From the NCBI GenBank assembly GCA_903632075.3, contig CAHIKZ030005494.1, forward strand, positions 872,001-936,000: a stretch of 64,000 nucleotides of DNA. Direction: 5' to 3'. The stretch's first letter is position 1. Each line of letters opens with the position of its first letter. The translations under genes were made by a program, and so were the position numbers. A model generated the notes under the pieces. It was not told the origin of the DNA. It saw nothing but the letters and a program-made list of their open reading frames with translations, and made no database searches. Positions 56,505 to 64,000 of this stretch are shown here, piece by piece. This DNA comes from Acanthosepion pharaonis (Eukaryota > Mollusca > Cephalopoda > Sepiida > Sepiidae).

Positions 56505-56879
56505 TTGTGTATGTTGTGTTTCCTGCTTTGTATTCTGTGGAGCCGGGTCCAAACTGTAGTTGTTAGTCCCTATAGCAGAACTGTCATTTAATTTATAGCA
56601 CTTTTCTTAGTATAAGTGGTGTTCCTAGTAAGGCAACTTGTATGTTGATGTTACCTGCGACACTGTTAGTAAAATTGCCCATTTCTTTTTCTTACGAGGC
56701 CCAGAGCTCTGATTACTATTGCTCAGTCTTCTTTCCCCATATTATTATTATTATTATTATTCCTCCCAACTACTTCCTTCTGAATTGCTTCACTAGTTAA
56801 TTACTCACCCCAAAACAAAATTTTTTTTTTTTTTTTTTTTTGCTGATAGTTCACCCAATACAAGGGTCAAAGGCCATTC
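56171..56879. other. Unassigned with (ATT)n microsatellite
   Basis: (ATT)n at about 56467-56503 and a shorter one at about 56740-56760; T-run at 56821-56840. No gene. Confidence 0.6.
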
Positions 56880-57400
56880 AAGGTAGAGGGTTGCTGAGTG
56901 AGATTGTAAGGGAGTGGGATGTAGGAAGTGAGAGTGTATTTTCTTGATGAGTAGGATAGATTTTATTTGACCCTGGAGTTAAAGAGACCAAGATTGTAGT
57001 TGTCAGGGAAGCATTCTCTCGGGAGTTTGTTCCCCACCATAAGAATTCTGGGGAAGAAGCCATCTGATTGAATTTGCTTTTTATCAAAGCAACATGAAAG
57101 AAAAGAGGAGGGTTTACCACTATGAACACAGCATGTCGGGTCCTAGCTCAGGAGGTCCAAAGCTTGCGGCATCAAATGATGAAACTTGTCCAGACATCTG
57201 CCATAGTAATAGTGATATAATATTGAAAGGCTAACACTGTGGGATAAAGGTTGCAGGGTGGAGAATAATTCATCACCCACCAGGCTACATAAGCACTTTT
57301 GAAATCTGTCAAGACTGGACAGATTTGGATTGGGTAGACCAGTCAAGATATGGCAGTCGCCTTGTTTGATCATTTATAAAGATCAAGCATGGTAGCAGGA
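56880..57400 (-). pseudogene. LINE ORF2 C-terminal fragment (different clade)
   Basis: On the minus strand, LDRFQKCLCSLVGD, then SVSLSILYHYYYGRCLDKFHHLMP, and in a shifted frame FLPRILMVGNKLPRECFPDNYNLGLFNSRV. This is the layout of the C-terminal tail of many animal LINE polyproteins (HRR..SL..FYRYYHG.CS...L, then LPRVSRLWNSLP). Frames are broken. The fragment ends about 240 bp before the second exon. Confidence 0.75.
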
Positions 57401-57638
57401 GTTTGGTATTTTCTGGATTAATACAATGAACCAAACATTCTTCCAGCATCTTTTGAGATGGCACCAACTATACGTATTACATTTGAGATTGGGACATGCT
57501 TCTTATTAGCATTATTATTTTCCTTATAATAATGAAAACTAGAATGGTTCAAAAATGTTTTTGATCATCAGAAGGCTATTTTTTTTCTATTTAATTTTTC
57601 CTTTTATTAAACCTATTTCTCTTTTGTTTCTTTTTCAG

Positions 57639-57806
57639 TCAACAGAAAGTGATCTATCACTAGATGATGAAGACATTGCTCCAAATCCCAATGTATCTTT
57701 TAATGAATTTATGCAGCAATACCGAGAACTGAATGACTGGCTCAGTCAGATTCAAGTGTTTACCCAGAGGAAAGTTATGAGTCGTTCTGAAAAATATCTG
57801 AACCAG
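57639..57806 (+). CDS. Internal exon, spectrin-repeat-like segment
   Basis: A pyrimidine-rich tract ending TTTTTCAG (57631-57638) precedes the exon. It ends at CAG|GTAAG (57806/57807). The 56 codons are in phase 0 at both ends, matching the phase 0 donor of the first exon. The product has an acidic linker (residues 1-12, STESDLSLDDED) and then a helix with FNEFMQQYRELNDWLSQIQ and VMSRSEKYLNQ. The E-L-x-D-W-L pattern is the Trp-centred first helix of a spectrin repeat. The nearest remembered relatives are AKAP6 and nesprin-type scaffolds, but this is not certain. The open frame before 57639 is intron. The gene continues beyond 57806, outside what I can see. Confidence 0.8.
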
Positions 57807-58164
57807 GTAAGAAATACTTTTAAATTTTTTCAAAGGGAATTGTTTACTTAACCTTTACCACACTGAAAGTGAAAATTGTCACTGTAGAATTCTTTCACTT
57901 TTGGCTATTCTTTTAACAATTATCAAGGACAATTTTATTTTTAACTAAATATGTGGGTTTTTATGTATGAAATTATAGGAATGTTTTATTTTCTGAACAT
58001 GGTCAGCACATTGTGGTTGTGTTCATAGTTATTGAGTGTCAGCTTTTTCTTTTTTTATTATTAGGGCTTCCGTTATTTTTAATCTTTTTTTTACATGTGG
58101 ATAAGGCTATTATATTTTTATTTTCTACTGTTATGAACTTTAGTTAAAAATATAAAAAATAAAA
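57807..58164. other. Start of next intron, no feature
   Basis: GTAAGAAATAC donor followed by AT-rich sequence without a recognised element. Confidence 0.5.
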
Positions 58165-58330
58165 ATTGCCCTTGATACTGACTAAAAGAATAGACAAAAG
58201 CATTTGGATATGCAGAACTTTCGTACAATTTGTACACACTTTGTGTCTAAAAAAAAAAAAGAAAACACTTGTTCAAACAAGAAAAATTAAATAAAAAGCT
58301 TAATTGTAGTACCTTGTCAGTCATCTAAAA

Positions 58331-58408
<78 letters not shown>
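58165..58408 (+). repeat. Repeat family H with (CA)n(TA)n end
   Basis: CCTTGATACTGACTAAAAGA...CAAGAAAAATTAAATAAAA...TAGTACCTTGTCAGTC matches 18285-18460. It is followed by (AC)n and a long (TA)n at 58348-58408. Confidence 0.6.
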
Positions 58409-58410
<2 letters not shown>

Positions 58411-58645
58411 AAAGAGATTTTTTATATATCAGAACAATGTTAGGCAAATGAATAACAAAGTTGGAAATATTCTGAAGGACTTCATCAAGCTAGAGTAATG
58501 TTTTTGTTGATAAAATTGGGTGGCGATGCGAGCATCAGTTACAATTATGTACAATGGTGAAATTTAAAATTTAAATTATTTTTCATCACACATTTGAACA
58601 TGCAGTGTATATGATCTCATTCAGTTTTCACATTTTTTATATATA

Positions 58646-58814
58646 CAGTGTAACCTGGATATAAGAGAGTTGTCGGGACCGAAGAAGAAGTCTCTTATAT
58701 CCGGGTTTCTCTTATATCCGGGTTTGGTCTATTTTATATACATTAACACAGGCTCTAATTTGGGACCAGAGAAAATCTCTCTTATATCCTGGTTTCTCTT
58801 ATATCCGGGTTACG

Positions 58815-58816
<2 letters not shown>
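58646..58816. mobile_element. Pogo/Tigger-like MITE
   Basis: Starts CAGTGTAACCTGGATATAAG after TA and ends CTTATATCCGGGTTACGCT before a TA tract. The terminal inverted repeats are about 22 bp. Internal copies of TCTCTTATATCCGGGTTT repeat the terminus. 171 bp, no coding sequence. CAGT...GGATATAAGAG ends resemble pogo-group termini, which I infer rather than prove. Confidence 0.7.

Positions 58817-58857
<41 letters not shown>
58817..58857. repeat. (TA)n microsatellite
   Basis: Pure TA run between the MITE and a foldback. Confidence 0.95.
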
Positions 58858-58859
<2 letters not shown>

Positions 58860-58862
<3 letters not shown>

Positions 58863-58985
58863 GGGAAACTATTCTTAGCCAATGCATTTCATCCTCTGAG
58901 GGATTTTATCAAGGCAAATGTCTTGATAAAAAAAAGCCCCTCAGAGTACAAAATGTGTCAGCTAAGAATAGTTTTCCTCTTGTCA
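58860..58985. repeat. Foldback element between TA arrays
   Basis: GAGGGGAAACTATTCTTAGC pairs with GCTAAGAATAGTTTTCCTC, and TCTGAGGGATTTTATCAAG with CTTGATAAAAAAAAGCCCCTCAGA. Arms about 55 bp. Confidence 0.85.
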
Positions 58986-59026
58986 TTTTACTTATTTTGT
59001 TCATTCATAGATAATTTCTATTTGAA

Positions 59027-59028
<2 letters not shown>

Positions 59029-59071
<43 letters not shown>
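59029..59071. repeat. (TA)n microsatellite
   Basis: Third long TA array within 700 bp. Confidence 0.95.
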
Positions 59072-59073
<2 letters not shown>

Positions 59074-59074
59074 T

Positions 59075-59475
59075 TACATTCATATGTTGAAACACTTGGT
59101 TCTCAACCAGTACTGAAAGAAACATTAAGCCTGATCTGTCTCTAGATAGGTGACTGCTAGGGAATACCAGGTGTTGTAAGCTTGAATGTGTGGTAATGGA
59201 TCAGAATGAGAAACTGGAGAGTTAAGTTTACATTCTGGTCAAATTTGTTACAATCATTTACACACAAATGTTTTGGGGGAAAGGCATGAATCCACCTCTT
59301 CTCCTTCCAGATATGGATTAAATAGTATGACTTGTATCTGAAAATCTTCATTATCTCCCAAAATGTTTTAATACAATATTTACTTTGACAAAAAAAGACT
59401 TATTTTTATTTTATCAAAATAGGTTTCTGCTTTAAATAACCTGCAAAAGGTTGATAAGTCATAAAAAACAAATCA
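59075..59475 (+). repeat. 5S-tRNA chimeric SINE
   Basis: 5S-like start GGCTTACATTCATATGTTGA, CTAGATAGGTGACTGCTAGG, GAATACCAGGTGTTGTAAGC; tRNA-like TGTGGTAATGGATC; middle GGGGAAAGGCATGAATCC; tail AATAACCTGCAAAAGGTTGA. Followed by (AC)n at 59478-59511. Confidence 0.85.
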
Positions 59476-59476
59476 A

Positions 59477-59477
<1 letters not shown>

Positions 59478-59511
<34 letters not shown>
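59478..59511. repeat. (CA)n microsatellite
   Basis: About 17 CA units, directly after the SINE tail. Confidence 0.95.
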
Positions 59512-59514
<3 letters not shown>

Positions 59515-59679
59515 CAGTTTTAGAACTGAATTGCCAGACCACAGACACATAATTTAATGTCAGTGGTGAAGGCTTGTGTATAATCTGCCATCTTTTGGAG
59601 GGGGAGTGATACCAGTGAAATGCTGCACAGTATATTATGAAGTCTCCAAACAACCCTCCTCCATTTTCCTTCAGTCTAC

Positions 59680-59820
59680 TCTGCTGCTTAACCCATAGCT
59701 GGAGAAAAATGGAAGTGCCTTTTCCAAATGCATTAGTGCAAAATGAGCAAAACTGGTAATTAAACTCATCTTGGTGATTGCACCAATAATCATTACCGTA
59801 CCTGCATATCCACCATACGC
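59680..59820 (-). repeat. Degraded tRNA-like SINE piece
   Basis: CTTAACCCATAGCTGGAG and AATCATTACCGTACCTGCATATCC resemble the middle and tRNA-like modules in complement. Heavily diverged; the 115-aa frame on the minus strand here is repeat sequence. Confidence 0.4.
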
Positions 59821-60959
59821 ACATTACTTATTAGTTTAACCATTAAAACTACTGACTTAATTTGTTCAACAAATGATTTATCAAGCCATATTACCACTTA
59901 TCTTAAGTAAACCACTGTTTCCTTTTTATAATAATGTTTAGATTGACATGTCTATTGTTTTGCTCTGTCGGTATGGCATAGAATATGTCAACTGCATCTT
60001 CTGCAGAGGGGTAGCCCCACACCCCAAGGGCCACCTACCAAATATAAACAATGTATCCTTGAACCAAATAAATGCTTATCAACTTCAACATAAATGTCTA
60101 ATATTTACCCATCTCCAAACCATGTAAATGCTTATAGATTAAATATAAAAAAAACTTGTTTTTTGACATTTAGTAACCCAACAATAGTTGATATGTCATA
60201 AAATCCACCAAACGAAACTTTTTTTTTTTCTCCCCAATTTAATGAAATTTATTTTTTAGAGTAAAAAATATATACATACACTAGCTTGCTTCATTAATTA
60301 ACTTTTTGATACCATTGCTTATTCCAGATTTCTTATCCATTCAGTTTTAGAATTATCAACTGGAACTTTGTTTATGCAATTCCTTTTTCACCCTGCCAAA
60401 ATGTTTACAATTAACACATGCCCCTATTGCCTGGTCTACTTCCTAATATCTATGCATTCTTGAACGATATCTTTGACGCTTCTGGTTATTTTGTGTTTTC
60501 TTAACCAGCATTTTTAACAGTCATCATTAATTGTTAGAGATTGCCACATTGCCTTTTTATGAAATTATCATTGATGTAATTCTTCAGTTTCTTGAGAAAA
60601 ACAGACTTTTTGGAAAAGAAAAGAAAGGAAAATCTTTTTTATGTCGAACGGTATATCCTTCAGGATAATTTTTAACCCTTCTTTTCTGTTTTCAGCATTT
60701 TCCCATTCAATTTTTTATTGCTAATTTGTTAATTAATTACCATAGCTAAATAGCATCACAAAGCATTTTACATGATACTGAATGAAAAAAGAATGTTAAC
60801 GACAAATACTTTTTCACGCCCAACCCAGTTCTGCGGAATCAGAATCAATGTTGGGTTTAAGCAAGCGAATGAGCCAATTGGAGTAAAGTGCCATGCAAAT
60901 TTAAATTTTTCCCCACTTGTGACAAATGCAGCTATCGATTTTTTTTTTTTTTTTTTTTT
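59821..60959. other. No supported gene; one SINE tail
   Basis: 60165-60215 carries TTAGTAACCCAACAATAGTT-GATATG-type tail. T22-class run at about 60940-60964. Otherwise unassigned. Confidence 0.4.
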
Positions 60960-60964
60960 TTTTT

Positions 60965-61300
60965 GCATGCTAGTTAACATTCGTGTCAGTCAGCTGTTGG
61001 CTCTCACGCTAGCCAATAGAATCTTCCTGCCTATTCGTGGCAGCCAGCTATAGGCTCTCACTCTGGCCAGTAGAAAATGGTTGCAAACTACATGAAAAGT
61101 GCCATAGAAGCATGAAAAAATCAATTATTTCCACTATCGATGGGAGTTGGGAAATGCAAAGTCAGTCTTGGCCTTCCTGCTAACTTGGAGCATGTGCATG
61201 TAAATTTTGGTGCAAATCCGTCGAAAATTGCGGCCGTGCATTCGTTACACACACACACACACACACACACATCCTGCCCTTTATAGATAGAGATTTCTTC
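60965..61300 (+). repeat. Dispersed-element-like segment with internal duplication
   Basis: GTCAGCTGTTGGCTCTCACG-type sequence followed by GCCAATAGAA occurs twice (60988-61021 and 61044-61075). Downstream AAATCCGTCGAAAATTGCGG then CCGTGCATTCGTTACACACA and (AC)n resembles a transposon 3' end of unknown class. Confidence 0.45.
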
Positions 61301-61571
61301 TTTCACTAATAAACTTTCACATCAAGCAATTTACAAAATATTTTATTCTTATCTGACCCAGAAATCATTTAAAATCATTGATCTTATATCAAAGGGTCAA
61401 TGCCCATCATAAAATCTAGTATTAATTATAAAAATCCTGAATTAATTATAGGTTTCTACCTATAACATACCAATATCTACCATCCCAAAAATGGAACATT
61501 TTTCTATGTGCAATGTCCTTTTATGACATTAGCGATCATGGATCTCCACAATTTCCTGTTCTGTATAGCTC

Positions 61572-62036
61572 TTAATAAATTTTGTCTTTTTGCCATCTCT
61601 CCCAAACCCTGCTCTCCATCATCCATTTACTCAAGCTTGTTAGGTAGGTTATGCATTGTTTTCCTCTGTCTCTCTTACCTTCAATCTGTCCTGTGAGTAT
61701 TAAATTTTCCAAGCCCTCTTTCCACATTATGTGCCCTAGAAATTTTAACTGTTTCTTCCTGATTTTAAGTATAAGTATCTTTTTTGTTTCTATTTTCTCT
61801 AAAACTTTGTCGTTTCTCACATTTTTGGTCCATGGTATCCTCAGCATCCTTCTGTAGAACCATAGTTCTGTTGCTTCAAGTCTCTCCTTCATCTGTGTGG
61901 AGATTGTCCAGCATTCACTGCCATAAAGTAACAGTTCAGTACACTTTTCTGTTGATTCAAGACAAGATAAAGATAAAGAAATCTTTGAGAAGAATGTCCA
62001 GCATCCATACCAGATAGGAAAATGTCCAGCATCCAT
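61572..62036 (-). pseudogene. LINE reverse transcriptase C-terminal fragment, best copy
   Basis: An open frame of 154 codons reads LLYGSECWTISTQMKERLEA, TELWFYRRMLRIPWTKNVRN, KFLGHIMWKEGLENLILTG and QIEGKRDRGKQ. This is the C-terminal end of a non-LTR reverse transcriptase polyprotein. The first ~30 codons come from flanking repeats, including a duplicated AATGTCCAGCATCCATACCA (61995 and 62022), so the annotated start is not genuine. Relatives lie at 1185-1400 and 14509-14945. The clade is not determined. Confidence 0.82.
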
Positions 62037-62100
62037 ACCAGATAGGAAAACAGATATGTGAAATAATTACTTTGGTTCGCATTATACAGAAGTATTTTCC

Positions 62101-62270
62101 TCATTCACACTGTATGGGTGGGGGGGTGAATATTACTAAAAATAGTAACCCAAAATACCAATGAAATAAGTTTCTTAAAGTCTTTTCTTTTTGCAATTTT
62201 ATTACTGATTTTTTTTTGTTTTTGTTTTTTTTTGTTTTTGTTTTTTTTTGTTTTTGTTTTTTTGTTAAAA
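62101..62270. repeat. G and T-rich low complexity
   Basis: G8 run near 62118 and a 15-bp unit TTTTTTTTTGTTTTTG-like array at 62210-62265. Confidence 0.9.
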
Positions 62271-62599
62271 TCATCTTTCTCTTACCCAAATTAACATAAG
62301 GCTGGAATTTTAATTTAAAGAAATAAGCATTAGTATTAATATACTCGGTGTTAGTTTGAGATAAGCCTTGTCTGGAAATGAATTCAATTTCTTAAAACTA
62401 TGAAAATATCAGGAACAAAGCAGAACCTTCCTTCATTTTCTCTAACTGCTAACCACAAACCATACTTATTCAAGGCATGTTACAAGATATGTTTACAATG
62501 ACTCGCTATTGCTTTGTATTATAGATTAGATTGGAATGGTTTCAGCATTGTAGGCTTCTCAGTATTGATCAGAAATTTTGAATTATATACTGATTGAAA

Positions 62600-62950
62600 G
62601 AAATGTGATCTGCCCGCTCGTGATGCTTCTTGCTTGCTTGCTTTCATTTGTGTTCTTCAAAGCCTTACCTTCTGCTTTTGATCATGACGAACATTTATCG
62701 TGCTGCTTACGTCAATTACGGCATCTTCCTCTTGTGTCGACCTGCTGCCTTCATTTGTGGGTTATTCACACATAGCTTTGCCAGTTTTACTAAGTTGTCA
62801 GAAGGTGCTGTCAAGCACCTATAAAAACAGGACACTTCCTGTCTTCATTCATCTCTCACTCTCTCTTTTCTGCCAGCATTGTTCCCAAGCATGGGGAGAT
62901 CTTTCCCATCAGTGACTGAACCTTCTCCCTCTCTCTCACACACACAGACA
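62600..62950 (+). promoter_or_regulatory. TATA-containing promoter or solo LTR
   Basis: A GC-elevated block contains CACCTATAAAAACAGG (TATA near 62821), followed about 30 bp later by a pyrimidine-rich initiator-like TCATTCATCTCTCACTCTC. Composition and layout fit a retrotransposon LTR or a pol II promoter. I see neither paired ends nor downstream coding exons. The overlapping short open frames are not recognised. Confidence 0.4.
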
Positions 62951-63009
62951 AATCCCAACTTTTGATATATTTTTACTTTTGCATGCATACAAGTGTATTT
63001 TCTCTACTT

Positions 63010-63180
63010 TGTTACTCAGTAGAGTAATGGATAGTACTTTGTTACCCATTAGAGGCTCAGTGGAGAAATGGATAGCGACTTGGATTGAGTAATCTGTATG
63101 CTGAGTTTGTTGCATTCACTTGCAAATACCATTCGGAAAGATATGAATCCATCTCTTCTCCTCCCCCACAAACATTTAAA
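63010..63180 (+). repeat. tRNA-like SINE fragment
   Basis: CTCAGTGGAGAAATGGATAG (A-box region, partly duplicated at 63020) and AAAGATATGAATCCATCTC (middle module). No 5S head or tail. Confidence 0.55.
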
Positions 63181-63287
63181 AGAAAAACAAAACATAGATC
63201 TGACAGTTCAATAAACAAGGACAACAATAACGAGGCATTTATACTAATATTGTAAAAAAATTATTTATTCACAATAAAATATGTGTC

Positions 63288-63655
63288 ATGGGTATGACTA
63301 TAAACTACATCTGCGTTCTGCGTAAGATGATAAACTATGTCCAGCAGCAAGGCCTGTATTCAGGAGGTTTTGAGGAGCGTGGAACTACCTCTTAATTGCT
63401 GGTGTTCCCAGGTCCACCATGACCTGGTGTGGTAGCACCTGTTAGGGTCCCAGTTATGGGCAAATAGTTAACACCCAAACTTGTGTAAAAATGTACATTC
63501 TTTGAAAAAAATATGACCAGCTATAGATTTCTTCAAGGAAAACTATTCCCAGAAATAGGTTTTTGAAGAAAAACATATTACCAGCAATAAAAATTGTCAG
63601 CATTAAATAACCCATTGAGGTTGATATGCCATAAAACAAAACAAATCAAACCAAA
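63288..63655 (+). repeat. SINE family C copy
   Basis: AAACTATGTCCAGCAGCAAGG, TGGTAGCACCTGTTAGGGTC, iterated ACCAGC(A/T)ATA units, tail GCATTAAATAACCCATTGAG then GTTGATATGCCATAAAAC. Confidence 0.8.
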
Positions 63656-64000
63656 TCACAATAGAATACAATTTAATCACATAAATTGAATGCAAGATGT
63701 TTATGTTCTGATTGTATCAACAGAATCAAGATGGCAACTCAAAAAGAATAAACAAAGGTCCCATATGAAACAAGGTTAACACAAAAATTCACTTAACAAA
63801 TAATGTGAAATAGGGTTCCTGAAAGAAATTTTACAATGAAATTTATACACTTATAAGAATGTAACAATGAGCTTTTAGAATCAATCGAAAAGTGAAATGT
63901 ATCATGTACGAGATCATACATGGAAAGTAAAGTTCATGTACAGAACCAAATGTCAATAATAAAAAGTTCATGTCTGGAAAATACAAATTCAGAATTGAAT
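63656..64000. other. No recognised feature
   Basis: AT-rich sequence to the window end. Confidence 0.4.

Larger units (their letters stand above)
35206..57638 (+). other. Candidate intron between the two coding exons
   Basis: It starts GTAAGAAC and ends in a pyrimidine tract plus CAG. Both flanking exons break in phase 0, so direct joining keeps the frame. I cannot exclude small exons inside. Nearly all recognisable content is repeats: SINEs, minisatellites, an I-type LINE and an LTR retrotransposon. At 22.4 kb it is long for a compact genome and suits a repeat-rich one. Confidence 0.5.

Noticed and set aside
59477..59824. 115-aa minus-strand frame ending in a Cys/Val run
   Set aside because: The run is the (CA)n tract and the rest is a degraded SINE piece.

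Overview
This is an AT-rich animal nuclear sequence, packed with repeats and short of genes. Only two segments look like host protein-coding sequence. They are a first coding exon (34736-35205, ATG at 34846) and a downstream internal exon (57639-57806). Both are on the plus strand, both have consensus splice sites, and both break in phase 0, so they can belong to one gene with an intron of up to 22.4 kb. The encoded pieces (basic and Ser-rich N-terminus, then an acidic linker and a spectrin-repeat-like helix with YRELNDWL) suggest a spectrin-repeat scaffold protein. AKAP6- or nesprin-like is a guess.

The organism is most likely an invertebrate. Low GC, long introns, (AACC)n-tailed LINEs and SINEs, mariner and maT-like transposons and (TA)n arrays fit a lophotrochozoan such as a mollusc, possibly a cephalopod. 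That is inference; no marker gene settles it.

Layout. 0-16 kb: tRNA-type SINEs, a TIR element, LINE 3' fragments, a 1-kb inverted repeat, a CCAAT-rich island (about 6.6-7.3 kb), a decayed maT-like transposase (8.0-8.5 kb) and 5S-derived SINEs. 16-34 kb: clustered palindromes at 16.2 kb, a foldback at 23.6 kb, one copy of a 1.4-1.7 kb AT-rich repeat (24.3-26.1 kb), several SINEs, an internally deleted mariner (32237-33132) and a tandem ~170-bp repeat just before the first exon. 35-57 kb (intron): minisatellites with 33- and 40-bp units, a 5'-truncated I-type LINE with RNase H (41.6-43.2 kb), and an LTR retrotransposon (44542-48672) with a 5-bp target duplication ATCAC. The LTR element sits inside a tRNA-type SINE. 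The reverse copy of the AT-rich repeat lies at 53.2-54.7 kb. 57-64 kb: the second exon, (TA)n arrays around a pogo-like MITE and a foldback, a LINE C-terminal fragment on the minus strand, and a TATA-containing putative solo LTR or promoter (62.6-62.95 kb).

The main observation is a retrotransposition partnership. The commonest SINE here is a fusion of a 5S rRNA-like head and a tRNA-like module. Its 3' end, that of a second unrelated-headed SINE family, and the 3' end of the I-type LINE at 43.1 kb share one conserved tail. This suggests that one LINE machinery mobilises both families.
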